A stretch of DNA of 64,000 nucleotides from Marmoricola endophyticus. GTDB taxonomy: Bacteria > Actinomycetota > Actinomycetes > Propionibacteriales > Nocardioidaceae. The position numbers were made by a program, and so were the translations under genes. Below the pieces are notes generated by a model, which ran no database searches, was not told where the DNA came from, and saw only the letters and a list, made by a program, of their open reading frames with translations. Every line of letters begins with the position of its first letter. The stretch's first letter is position 1. Shown piece after piece: positions 8,322 through 16,174 of this stretch. The stretch covers positions 648,569-712,568 of the forward strand of contig NZ_BMKQ01000001.1 in NCBI RefSeq assembly GCF_014644415.1. The letters are read 5' to 3'.

Positions 8322-8993
8322 TCAGCGTGCGGCCGACTCCGCGAGGGCGCGGAGCTCGCCGACCATCGTGTCGGGGTCGTCGGCGCCGTACACCGCCGAG
8401 CCGGCGACGAACGTGTCGGCCCCGGCCTCGGCGCAGCGCTCGATGGTCTCGACGGAGACACCGCCGTCGACCTGCAGGCGCAGCTCGACGCCGCGCTCGT
8501 CGGCCAGCTGCCGGGCGCGACGGACCTTCGGCAGGCACAGGTCGAGGAACTTCTGCCCGCCGAAGCCGGGCTCGACGGTCATCACGAGGAGCAGGTCGAG
8601 CTCGGCGAGCAGGTCGGCGTACGGCTCGACCGGCGTCGCCGGGCGCAGGGCCATCCCCGCGCGGCCACCGGCGGCACGGATCTCGCGGGCCAGGCGCACC
8701 GGGGCTGCAGCGGCCTCGACGTGGAAGGTGACCGACGCCCCGCCCGCCTCGACGTACGCCGGTGCCCAGCGGTCGGGGTCGGCGATCATCAGGTGGCAGT
8801 CCAGCGGCTGCGCTGCGGCGCGCGCCAGCGACTCGACCATCGCCGGCCCGAAGGTCAGGTTGGGGACGAAGTGGTTGTCCATGACGTCGACGTGCACCAG
8901 GTCCGCGCTCGGGATGCGCGCGACCTCGGCGGCAAGCGAACCGAAGTCGGCGTTGAGGATGCTCGGCGTGATCGCGATGTCGTGACGGGCCAT
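8322..8993 (-). CDS. rpe: Ribulose-phosphate 3-epimerase
   Basis: Interconverts ribulose 5-phosphate and xylulose 5-phosphate in the pentose phosphate pathway; ribulose 5-phosphate also feeds RibBA. The 223-residue TIM barrel has [13 protein letters not shown] at the start, [19 protein letters not shown] with the metal-binding His and Asp, the DCHLMI strand, [12 protein letters not shown] and the final VDGGVSVET. In M. tuberculosis it lies between rsmB (fmu) and ribG (ribD). Here those neighbours are separated by inserted genes on both sides. Confidence 0.97.
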   Translation of the reverse strand: MARHDIAITPSILNADFGSLAAEVARIPSADLVHVDVMDNHFVPNLTFGPAMVESLARAAAQPLDCHLMIADPDRWAPAYVEAGGASVTFHVEAAAAPVRLAREIRAAGGRAGMALRPATPVEPYADLLAELDLLLVMTVEPGFGGQKFLDLCLPKVRRARQLADERGVELRLQVDGGVSVETIERCAEAGADTFVAGSAVYGADDPDTMVGELRALAESAAR

Positions 8994-9019
8994 GCCGCGC
9001 AGTCAACCAGTCGCGCGGC

Positions 9020-10342
9020 TCAGCCCAGCACGGTGCGCGTGCTCGCCGCGTTGACGTCGCGCTTGCGGGAGAAGGCACCGAGGTCGATCTTCAGACCGGA
9101 GTGCTCGCCGACGTAGGCCACCGGGGTCGTGTCGTGGTCGACCCCCTCCTCGACGGCGGCGACGAGGGTGGCCAGGAAGCACCCGACCAGCGGCGCGTTC
9201 TTGAACTGGTTGCCGCTGGTGCCCATCGCGACGAAGAAGCCCGGGGCGTCGGTGCGGTCGTAGATCGGCGTCCAGTCGTCGGCGACGTCGTACACCCCGA
9301 CGACGCCGGAGGGCCGGTTCGGCACGGCCAGCTCGGGCAGCCGTCGCGCGGCGCGGGTCACCTGGGCCTCGTAGCGCGCGTTGGTGACGTGCATGTCCGC
9401 TGCGTCCGGGTCCTCGACCCAGTCGAAGCCGTCGCACTCGGGCTCGGTCCCGCCGACCACCCAGGCGCCGGCGGGGCCGGGGCGCATGTACGTCCCCAGG
9501 TCGATGTCGAAGACGCCCGGAGCCGGGCCGTCGGTGCCGTCCCAGGCCGCGGGACGCTTGACCTGGTGCACCTCCTGGCGCAGCGGTCGTACCGAGACCG
9601 TGAACTCCTCCCCCACGCCCGCGAGCCGGTTGAACGCCCCCGACCACGGGCCAGCCGCATTCACCACCACGGGAGCCGTCACCGTCCGCCCGTCCGCCAG
9701 CGCGAGGTGCCAGACGCCGGAGCGGTGCTCGGCGGAGACGACCTGCGCGCGGTACGCCGCCTGCGCGCCGCAGGCCCGCGCCGCCCGGGCGAGGTTGTCC
9801 GCGGCCAGGCGCGGGTCGTCCATGTAGCCGGCGTCGGGGGTGTGGAGCGCCCCGAGCCGGGCGTCGCTGTCCTCCCAGAACGCGTCGTCGCTCACCGGCT
9901 TGTTCGGCCAGTAGGCGCCGGTGTCCAGGTGCGGGAAGCGCGCGGCGAGCTCGTCGGCGGGGAGGTCCTCGAAGGGGACTCCGGCCGCCCTCAGCAGCTC
10001 GGCGCCCTGCTCGCGCGGGAGCGCGGGCACGTCGAGGTGCAGCATCCCCGTGCGGTGGAAGCGCGCCAGCGAGGAGTCGTCCGGCAGCCCGAGGTGCTCG
10101 GCCCAGGCGGCGTACATCAGGCCCGCCTCCCACGCCGTCGCCGTGCTGTCGAAGGTGGAGTAGAGGAACCGGATCACCGCGCTGGAGGCGCTGGTCGAGC
10201 CGTGCCCGGGTCCGGCGGCCTTGTCGAGGATGAGTACGGACCGGCCGGCACGGGTCAGCTCCAGCGCGATCGCAGCGCCGATCACGCCGGAGCCGACGAC
10301 GACGGCGTCGGCGGTGAGGGGCGAGGAGGTGGTCTCGGTCAT
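9020..10342 (-). CDS. FAD-dependent amine oxidoreductase of the DAO family (sarcosine/dimethylglycine oxidase-like)
   Basis: A 440-residue flavoprotein of the D-amino-acid oxidase (DAO) superfamily. The N-terminal FAD-binding GSGVIG at residues 17-22 is followed by an acidic strand end (LILDKAAG) and a serine-rich flavin contact segment ending in SSAVIRFLYS. Near the C-terminus is the MGTSGNQFKNAP stretch typical of monomeric sarcosine-oxidase relatives. A GGAG ribosome site precedes the ATG. It is the last gene of the demethylation cassette, 19 nt after the reductase gene, so oxidation of sarcosine or another N-methyl amino acid to its demethylated product is likely. No ETF or folate domain is present. 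The exact substrate is inferred from neighbours only. Confidence 0.8.
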   Translation of the reverse strand: MTETTSSPLTADAVVVGSGVIGAAIALELTRAGRSVLILDKAAGPGHGSTSASSAVIRFLYSTFDSTATAWEAGLMYAAWAEHLGLPDDSSLARFHRTGMLHLDVPALPREQGAELLRAAGVPFEDLPADELAARFPHLDTGAYWPNKPVSDDAFWEDSDARLGALHTPDAGYMDDPRLAADNLARAARACGAQAAYRAQVVSAEHRSGVWHLALADGRTVTAPVVVNAAGPWSGAFNRLAGVGEEFTVSVRPLRQEVHQVKRPAAWDGTDGPAPGVFDIDLGTYMRPGPAGAWVVGGTEPECDGFDWVEDPDAADMHVTNARYEAQVTRAARRLPELAVPNRPSGVVGVYDVADDWTPIYDRTDAPGFFVAMGTSGNQFKNAPLVGCFLATLVAAVEEGVDHDTTPVAYVGEHSGLKIDLGAFSRKRDVNAASTRTVLG

Positions 10343-10361
10343 GGTCGCTCTCCGGTCGGTC

Positions 10362-11525
10362 TCAGGCGTCGACGACGATGTCGCCGTCGGGGGTGGAGCA
10401 GCACGGCAGGAACTTGTTGTCCGCGATCTCGCGGGGGCGGATGCCGCCCTGGTGGTTCATCTCGACGCTCCCCGAGAGCAGTGTCTGCTTGCAGGAGCCG
10501 CACAGTCCCTCGGCGCACGAGGACGGCAGGGAGACCCCGGCCAGCTCGGCGGCTGCGAGGACCGTCGTACCCGGCGGGCAGGACACCTCGCAGTCGCTGC
10601 GGCCGAAGCGCACGGTCGGGCCGACGGGTAGGACGGCGTCGCCCTCGGCAGGGACCTGGGGCGCGGACGGCGTCGGCGGGGCGCCCTGCGTACCGAGCAC
10701 GAAGCTCTCCTCGTGGCACCGCTCGGGCGGCACCCCGAGGGCGGAGAGCACCTCGCGTGCGGCGGCCATGAACCCGGGGGGTCCGCAGGTCAGCACCTCG
10801 CGGTCGGCGGCGTCGGGGACGAGCGCGGCCAGCACCTCGGGGGTGAGCCGACCCCGGGGACCGCTCCACGGCTGCTCGGGCGCGTCGTCCTCGCAGACCC
10901 AGTCCAGGGTGATGCCCGGGTGGTCGGCCGCGACGGCCTCCAGCTCGGTACGGCACACGAGGTCGGCCGGTGTCCGCGCGCAGTGGACGACGGCGACGTC
11001 GACGGCGTGCCCGAGGTCACCCAGATCCACCGCGGTGCGCAGCGTGGACAGCGTCGGGGTGATCCCGCTGCCCGCCGAGAGCAGCAGGTGCTTGGCGGCG
11101 GGGTGCTCCACGACGCTGAAGCCGCCCACCGGGCCGCTGACCTGCACACGGTCGCCGACCCGCAGGTGGTCGTGGACCCAGCTCGACACCTCGCCGCCGG
11201 GCACCCGCTTGATCGTCAGCGTGAGCAGGTGCGGACGTGTCGGCGGGGACGAGACGGTGTAGCAGCGCTCGACCCGGCGCCCCTCGACGTCGACCCCGAG
11301 GGTGACGTACTGCCCGGGGAGGAAGGCCACGCCGCCGGCGTACGTCGGCTGCAGGACCACCGTCACCACGTCGTGGGTCACCGGCAGCACCCGCCGGCAC
11401 ACCATCTCCTGGTCCATCGGTGCCTCGGGCGGGAGCACGCCCTCGCCGAGGGGGACGCCGGTGCCGGGGACCAGCCACAACGGGCTGGGAGTCGGGGCGA
11501 GCTGGTCGTGGGCGTACTGGCTCAT
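10362..11525 (-). CDS. Oxygenase reductase: FAD/NAD domain fused to C-terminal 2Fe-2S ferredoxin (GbcB-like)
   Basis: A 387-residue electron carrier for the neighbouring Rieske oxygenase. The FAD domain carries RCYTVSSPP (an RxYS-type FAD site) and the NAD domain GSGITPTLSTL and LTCGPPGFM. The C-terminal ferredoxin has the plant-type cluster CAEGLCGSCKQ followed by a distant cysteine in FLPCCS. This is the GbcB/Stc3-type arrangement used with betaine demethylating oxygenases. The ATG at 11525 overlaps the oxygenase stop as ATGA and has GGAGG upstream; the longer open frame read upstream is a shadow of the oxygenase gene. Confidence 0.88.
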   Translation of the reverse strand: MSQYAHDQLAPTPSPLWLVPGTGVPLGEGVLPPEAPMDQEMVCRRVLPVTHDVVTVVLQPTYAGGVAFLPGQYVTLGVDVEGRRVERCYTVSSPPTRPHLLTLTIKRVPGGEVSSWVHDHLRVGDRVQVSGPVGGFSVVEHPAAKHLLLSAGSGITPTLSTLRTAVDLGDLGHAVDVAVVHCARTPADLVCRTELEAVAADHPGITLDWVCEDDAPEQPWSGPRGRLTPEVLAALVPDAADREVLTCGPPGFMAAAREVLSALGVPPERCHEESFVLGTQGAPPTPSAPQVPAEGDAVLPVGPTVRFGRSDCEVSCPPGTTVLAAAELAGVSLPSSCAEGLCGSCKQTLLSGSVEMNHQGGIRPREIADNKFLPCCSTPDGDIVVDA

Positions 11526-12829
11526 CGGGAGGCCTCCTCGCGCATACGGGCGACGTACCAGGACACGAAGGCGTCGACCTGCCGCTCGCCCTCGCTGTAC
11601 GGGCCCGGCTCGTACGCCGGGTCCGCGACGCCGGCCTGCGTGAGCTCCACGAAGGCGGCGTCCTGACTGTTGGTGGCACGCCAGACGCCGGTCAGCGCCT
11701 CGACGTCGTAGTCGGCGCCTTCGCGCGCGTCGGCGTCGACCAGCCACGTGGTGCGCACCAGGGTGCGGTCCGGTCCGAGCGGCAGCACCGCGAAGGTGAC
11801 GACGTGGTCGGCGAGCGCGTGCAGCCACAGGTTCGGCTGGGCGTGCAGCGTGGCCCGCCCGAGCCTGGGCTCGTCGAGGTCGCCGAGGAGCCGGCCGACC
11901 AGCCGGGTGCCGTCGGGGCTGAAGGACTCCCCTGCCCCGTCCAGTGCCTCGCGCTGCACCCGGAAGCCGAGCGGGCGGTCCACGAGGTCCTCGACCGCGT
12001 CCCGGGCCAGCCCACGCGCCTCGCAGGCGACCCGCAGGTCCTCCTCGGCAGCCAGGTAGCGCTCGTGGGACGCGCGCAGCCGCGGCGGCACCTGGTCCTC
12101 GCGCAGCCCCCACGTCGGGAAGAACGTCCGCAACAGCTCGGGGTGCCCGTCGCAGTGGTAGCACTCCCGGTTGTTCTCCATGGTCAGCTTCCAGTTGCCC
12201 TGCTCGACCAGGTCGACCTGCGCGGCGACCTTCGTACGGTCCAGCGCGTGCGCGTCCAGGTACGGCGCCACCGCCTCGCCGACGGCGTCGACGTCGGCCG
12301 ACGGCTCGGCGGCCAGGCAGCAGAACACCAGGCCGGAGACCACCCGGACCGCGACGGTACGCAGCGAGAGGCAGGCCGGGTCCGGGCCGCCCTCGGCGGT
12401 CGGGACCAGCTGCGGTGCGTGCCGCAGCGTGCCGTCGGTGGCGTACGTCCAGCGGTGGTAGCCGCAGACGATGTTGCCGACGCTGCCGCGCGGCTCACTC
12501 ACCAGGCGAGCACCGCGGTGCCGGCACACGTTGCGGAACGCGCGCACCTGCTCGTCGTCGTCGCGCAGCACCAGCACCGAGACCGTCCCCAGGTCGACAG
12601 TCAGGTAGTCGCCGGGCTCGGGCACCTCGGCGACCGTGCCGGCGAAGAACCACTGCCGGTGCCACAGCAGCCGCAGGTCCAGGTCGTGCAGCTCGGGGTC
12701 GGTGTAGAGCGCGCCGGGCAGTGACCGACCGGGCTGCCGCTGGTCGAGCAGGTCGAGCAGCCGGACCCGGGTCGGGTCGAGGGTCGGGGCGAGCGTGTCG
12801 AGCGGTGGGGCGGGAGCGAACGAGGTCAT
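11522..12829 (-). CDS. Rieske non-heme iron oxygenase alpha subunit (GbcA/stachydrine demethylase-like)
   Basis: A 435-residue terminal oxygenase. The Rieske 2Fe-2S site is C102-x-H104 and C122-x2-H125 (VCRHRG and NIVCGYHRW). The catalytic domain has NWKLTMENNRECYHCDGH with the candidate iron ligands H225 and H229. The NNRECYHC stretch is characteristic of the branch containing glycine betaine demethylase GbcA and proline betaine demethylase Stc2, which remove a methyl group as formaldehyde. Together with its reductase it would start betaine breakdown. A GGAGG ribosome site lies 10 nt before the ATG. Glycine betaine and proline betaine cannot be told apart here. Confidence 0.87.
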   Translation of the reverse strand: MTSFAPAPPLDTLAPTLDPTRVRLLDLLDQRQPGRSLPGALYTDPELHDLDLRLLWHRQWFFAGTVAEVPEPGDYLTVDLGTVSVLVLRDDDEQVRAFRNVCRHRGARLVSEPRGSVGNIVCGYHRWTYATDGTLRHAPQLVPTAEGGPDPACLSLRTVAVRVVSGLVFCCLAAEPSADVDAVGEAVAPYLDAHALDRTKVAAQVDLVEQGNWKLTMENNRECYHCDGHPELLRTFFPTWGLREDQVPPRLRASHERYLAAEEDLRVACEARGLARDAVEDLVDRPLGFRVQREALDGAGESFSPDGTRLVGRLLGDLDEPRLGRATLHAQPNLWLHALADHVVTFAVLPLGPDRTLVRTTWLVDADAREGADYDVEALTGVWRATNSQDAAFVELTQAGVADPAYEPGPYSEGERQVDAFVSWYVARMREEASR

Positions 12830-12863
12830 CGCGGGCGGGCCTCCGGGGTCGGTCGGGTGCGGG

Positions 12864-14921
12864 TCATGCCGTCACGCACAGCCGCAGCGCGTCGTACACC
12901 GCGGCGTGGATGTTGCGGCTGGCGACGGCGTCGCCGATGCGGAACAGCTGGTAGCGGCCGGCCTCGTTGCGGACCACCTCCTGGGGACGCCCGGTGAGCA
13001 GGGCGTCGTGGTCGACCTCGCCGAGGTTGGTCGAGCCGGGGACGAGCGCGTGGTACAGCTCGTCGTTGGGCAGCGTGCCGTGCTCGACGACCACGTGGTC
13101 GACCTCGCGCTCGACGAGCCGGTCCGCGTAGTCGCTGGCCAGCGTGGCGACCAGCGGGCTGTCGGTGCCGCGGCGTACGCCGACCAGCCGCCGCGCCGGG
13201 GTGAGCAGCACGTCGGCCTCCGCGAACGCGCGCAGGTACGCCGGGGAGTTCATCGACCCCACCGAGACGGCCACCGCCCGCTCGGGCGTGACCAGCTCGA
13301 CGCGAGCACCCAGCCGACCCAGCTGCTCGGTGGCGTCCAGCGCCGGCTCGCCGCCGTGGTCGTCGTACACCAGGACGCGCTGGCCCGGGCGGAGCCGACG
13401 GCTGGTGCCACCCATCACGTCCCAGGTGTCGAGGACGAGCTCGGAGCCTGTGACGGTGCCCCCGACCGTCGGGTCGGGCACACCGCCGGTGGCGACCACG
13501 ACGAGGTCCGGCTCGAGGGCGAGCACGTCGTCGACCTCGGCGTAGGCGCCGAAGCGGAAGTCGACGTCCGCGTGCTTCGCCTCGGCCACCCGCCAGTCGA
13601 CGATGCCGACCAGGTCGCGGCGGCGGGCCGAGGCCGCCGCGAGCAGCACCTGGCCGCCGGGCCGGTCGGCCGCCTCGAGCACCGTCACGGCGTGGCCGCG
13701 CTCGCCCAGGACCCGGGCCGCCTCCAGCCCGGCCGGCCCGGCACCGACCACCACGGCCCGCCGGCGGCGGCCGAGCGTGACCGGCACGCGGTGCGGCAGC
13801 GTCTGCTCGCGCCCGGTGGCGGGGTTGTGCAGGCACTTGGCGTCACCGGACTCGTAGATCGCGTCCAGGCAGTAGCTCGCGCCCACGCACGGGCGCACCC
13901 GGTCCTCCTCGCCCCGGGCGACCTTCTCGACCAGGTGCGGGTCGGCCATCTGCGGGCGGGTCATCCCGACGAGGTCGAGCAGACCGTCGCGGATCGCGTG
14001 CCGTGCGGTCGAGACGTCCCCGATCCGGGCGGCGTGCATGACGGGGACGCCGAGCGCACGTCGTACCTCCCCGGCGAAGGTGAGGAACGGCGCGGTCGGC
14101 GTCCCCATCGAGGGGATGGTCGCGGCGAGTCGGGCGTCGGAGTCCAGCCCGCCCTTGATGACGGAGAGGAAGTCGACGCCGTGGTCGAGGTAGCGGCGCA
14201 TCACCGGGACGGTGTCCTCGACGCCCAGACCGCCGGGCAGGCACTCGTCCATCGCCATGCGTACCCCGACGACGAAGTCCGGGCCGACGGCCTCCCGTAC
14301 GGCGTCGAGCACGCGCAGCGGGAAGGTCAGCCGGGCCTCGGGGTCGCCGCCGAACAGGTCGTCGCGGTCGTTGGTGACCGGGGAGACCCAGGCGTCGAAG
14401 AGGTGGCTGTACGACTCGATCTCGATGCCGTCCAGGCCGGCGTCCTGGCAGCGCTGCGCCGCCTCGGCGAAGTGCCGCACGATCCGGTCCACGTCCCACG
14501 CCTCGGCCACCTTGGGGAACGAGCGGTGCTGCGCCTCGCGCTGGGCCGAGGGGTAGACCAGCGGCAGCCAGTCGCCGGAGAAGCTGCTGGTCCGACGGCC
14601 CAGGTGCGTCACCTGGCACATCACCGCGGCGCCCGCCTCGTGGACGTCGTCGGCCAGCCGCCGCAGCCACGGCACGACCTCGTCGCGGTAGAGCAGCATG
14701 TTCCCGAACGACGGAGGGCTGTCCGGCGAGACCACGGCCGAGCCGCCGATCATCGTCAGCCCGACGCCACCGCGCGCCTTCTCGAGGTGGTAGAGCCGGT
14801 AGCGGTCCTTCGGCATCCCGTCCTCGGTGTACGCCGGCTCGTGCGACGTGCTCACCACCCGGTTGCGGAGGTCGAGGTCGCGCAGCCGGTAGGGCTGGAG
14901 CAGAGGATCGAGGAGGGCCAC
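12864..14921 (-). CDS. NADH:flavin oxidoreductase / Fe-S flavoprotein dehydrogenase (DgcA-like)
   Basis: A 685-residue protein in the trimethylamine dehydrogenase / 2,4-dienoyl-CoA reductase superfamily. The N-terminal FMN TIM barrel runs to about residue 345, then comes a cysteine region (RPCVGASYCLDA... AKCLHNPATG) and a C-terminal FAD/NAD domain with VVVGAGPAGLEAARVLGERG. Length and layout match DgcA, the dimethylglycine demethylation enzyme of Pseudomonas, and related N-methylproline demethylases. Only three cysteines fit the usual four-cysteine cluster. GTG at 14921 is chosen because the barrel begins there and AGGATGAGG precedes it. No DgcB or ETF genes are nearby, so its electron acceptor is unclear. 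Confidence 0.85.
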   Translation of the reverse strand: MALLDPLLQPYRLRDLDLRNRVVSTSHEPAYTEDGMPKDRYRLYHLEKARGGVGLTMIGGSAVVSPDSPPSFGNMLLYRDEVVPWLRRLADDVHEAGAAVMCQVTHLGRRTSSFSGDWLPLVYPSAQREAQHRSFPKVAEAWDVDRIVRHFAEAAQRCQDAGLDGIEIESYSHLFDAWVSPVTNDRDDLFGGDPEARLTFPLRVLDAVREAVGPDFVVGVRMAMDECLPGGLGVEDTVPVMRRYLDHGVDFLSVIKGGLDSDARLAATIPSMGTPTAPFLTFAGEVRRALGVPVMHAARIGDVSTARHAIRDGLLDLVGMTRPQMADPHLVEKVARGEEDRVRPCVGASYCLDAIYESGDAKCLHNPATGREQTLPHRVPVTLGRRRRAVVVGAGPAGLEAARVLGERGHAVTVLEAADRPGGQVLLAAASARRRDLVGIVDWRVAEAKHADVDFRFGAYAEVDDVLALEPDLVVVATGGVPDPTVGGTVTGSELVLDTWDVMGGTSRRLRPGQRVLVYDDHGGEPALDATEQLGRLGARVELVTPERAVAVSVGSMNSPAYLRAFAEADVLLTPARRLVGVRRGTDSPLVATLASDYADRLVEREVDHVVVEHGTLPNDELYHALVPGSTNLGEVDHDALLTGRPQEVVRNEAGRYQLFRIGDAVASRNIHAAVYDALRLCVTA

Positions 14922-14950
14922 GTCCTCATCCTGGGACCGAGGCGCGAACC

Positions 14951-14985
14951 GTGAAAAGCGCGCAGCATTGCCGGAAAGCGTGCGA
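14951..14985. promoter_or_regulatory. Candidate LysR operator: two 11-bp direct repeats 20 bp apart
   Basis: gaaaagcgcgc (14953-14963) and ggaaagcgtgc (14973-14983) are near-identical and spaced two helical turns apart in the 119-bp gap between the dehydrogenase gene and the divergent LysR gene. GTGAA (14951-14955) and TTCAC (14991-14995) also form an outer dyad. This placement is where a LysR-type regulator would bind. The repeats are seen; the binding is inferred. Confidence 0.4.
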
Positions 14986-15040
14986 TCTCGTTCACTGTTC
15001 CCTACCAGTGTCCGGCGGTGTGCACGAGGGGGGATCGGGC

Positions 15041-15946
15041 ATGATCGATGCACGGCTGCGTGTTCTTCGCGTGGTGGCGGACCGGGGCACCATCGCCGCT
15101 GCGGCGGAGGCGCTGGCGTACACCCCCTCCGCGGTCTCGCACCAGATGCGCACCCTGGCGCGCGACGTGGGTGCCGTCCTCCTCGAGCCAGAGGGCCGCG
15201 GCGTCCGGCTCACCCGCGCTGCCCGGCTGCTGCTCGAGCGCACCGACGAGCTGTTCGTGCGCTGGGAGGAGATCCACGCCGAGGTGCAGCGCACACTCGG
15301 CGAGACCACCGGGCGACTGAGGCTCGCCGGATTCTCCACGGCCGCGTCGGTGCTCCTGCCCCCCGTGGTGGCCGCCGCGCACCGCACGCTGCCCCGGACC
15401 TCCTGCCACATCGTCGAGGCGGACCCGGAGGTGTGCTTCGAGATGCTGCTGGCCGACCGGGTCGACGTCGCCGTCGTCGTGGCCACCAACCCGCTGCCGC
15501 CGTCCGGCGACCGCCGCTTCGAGCAGCACCCGCTGATGGTCGACTCGCTGGAGCTGCTCGTACCCAAGGGGCACCACCTCGAGAACCGCCCCTGGGTACG
15601 CCTGGCCGACGCCGCACACGAGGAGTGGATCCTCGACCGGCCCGGGCGCCCCTACCACCAGCTGACCTCCGCGGCGTGCACCAGCGCCGGCTTCACCCCG
15701 GCAGCCGCCCACGAGATCGTCGAGTGGGACACCTGCGCGGCGCTGGTCGCCGCCGGGCTGGGGGTCGCACTGGTTCCCCGTCTGGCTCGGCTGCCCGTCA
15801 GCGACGACGTCGTACGCCTGCCGCTGCGCGGCGACGGCGCACCGGTGCGGCACATCCGCACGATCATCCGCCGTGGCACCTCCGACCAGCCCGAGATCGC
15901 GCTCGCGCTCTCCGAGCTCCAGCGTGTGGCAGCCTCGCTCGCCTAG
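15041..15946 (+). CDS. LysR-family transcriptional regulator
   Basis: A 301-residue regulator. The N-terminal winged helix-turn-helix spans about residues 1-60 (DRGTIAAAAEALAYTPSAVSHQMRTLARDVG). The remainder is the LysR effector-binding domain, with strands such as GRLRLAGFSTAA and LELLVPKGHH. It is divergent from the demethylation cassette and probably controls it in response to the betaine or a breakdown product, an inference from position. The ATG at 15041 has a GAGGGGGG ribosome site 6 nt upstream. The TAG stop lies inside a CTAG that also begins the adjacent inverted-repeat element. Confidence 0.9.
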   Translation: MIDARLRVLRVVADRGTIAAAAEALAYTPSAVSHQMRTLARDVGAVLLEPEGRGVRLTRAARLLLERTDELFVRWEEIHAEVQRTLGETTGRLRLAGFSTAASVLLPPVVAAAHRTLPRTSCHIVEADPEVCFEMLLADRVDVAVVVATNPLPPSGDRRFEQHPLMVDSLELLVPKGHHLENRPWVRLADAAHEEWILDRPGRPYHQLTSAACTSAGFTPAAAHEIVEWDTCAALVAAGLGVALVPRLARLPVSDDVVRLPLRGDGAPVRHIRTIIRRGTSDQPEIALALSELQRVAASLA

Positions 15947-16165
15947 GGCGTGTCTCTCCATTCTGGCCGTCCGCTGAACGTCGTCCAACGCGTGCGATGG
16001 CACCTCCGGGGTCCCCGCGGGAGCGCGAGCGCAGCGAGCGCTCTCGTGGGGTGGTGGCTTGGCGCGGGAGCGAAGGCGGGCCGGGGCCCGGCGAGCTGTC
16101 GCAACGCAGCCAGCGCGCGTGATGGGCGGCGGGCAGCAGGCCACGAATGGGGAGGCATGCCCTAG
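15943..16165. mobile_element. MITE-like element, 223 bp, with about 23-bp terminal inverted repeats and CTAG ends
   Basis: The left end, CTAG then ggcgtgtctctccattctggcc (15943-15968), is matched in inverted orientation by the right end, ggccacgaatggggaggcatgcc then CTAG (16139-16165), with three transitions and one single-base gap. CTAG at both ends looks like a 4-bp target duplication, which is found in parts of the IS5 family. Inside there is no long coding frame, but a further hairpin forms around 16010-16060 (ccccgcgggagcg against cgctctcgtgggg). The element lies between the LysR stop codon and the rsmB stop codon. The repeats are seen; mobility is inferred. Confidence 0.6.
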
Positions 16166-16174
16166 AGCCGCGGT

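Noticed and set aside
9003-10133. Very long overlapping open frames on both strands, such as 9101-10771 plus and 29856-34496 minus
   Set aside because: They are shadows produced by the GC-rich third positions of the real genes; they are Arg/Pro/Ala-rich and lack any domain.
15947-16142. Small open frames in the LysR-rsmB gap as possible peptides
   Set aside because: They fall inside the inverted-repeat element, have no ribosome site and repetitive Arg/Ser composition.
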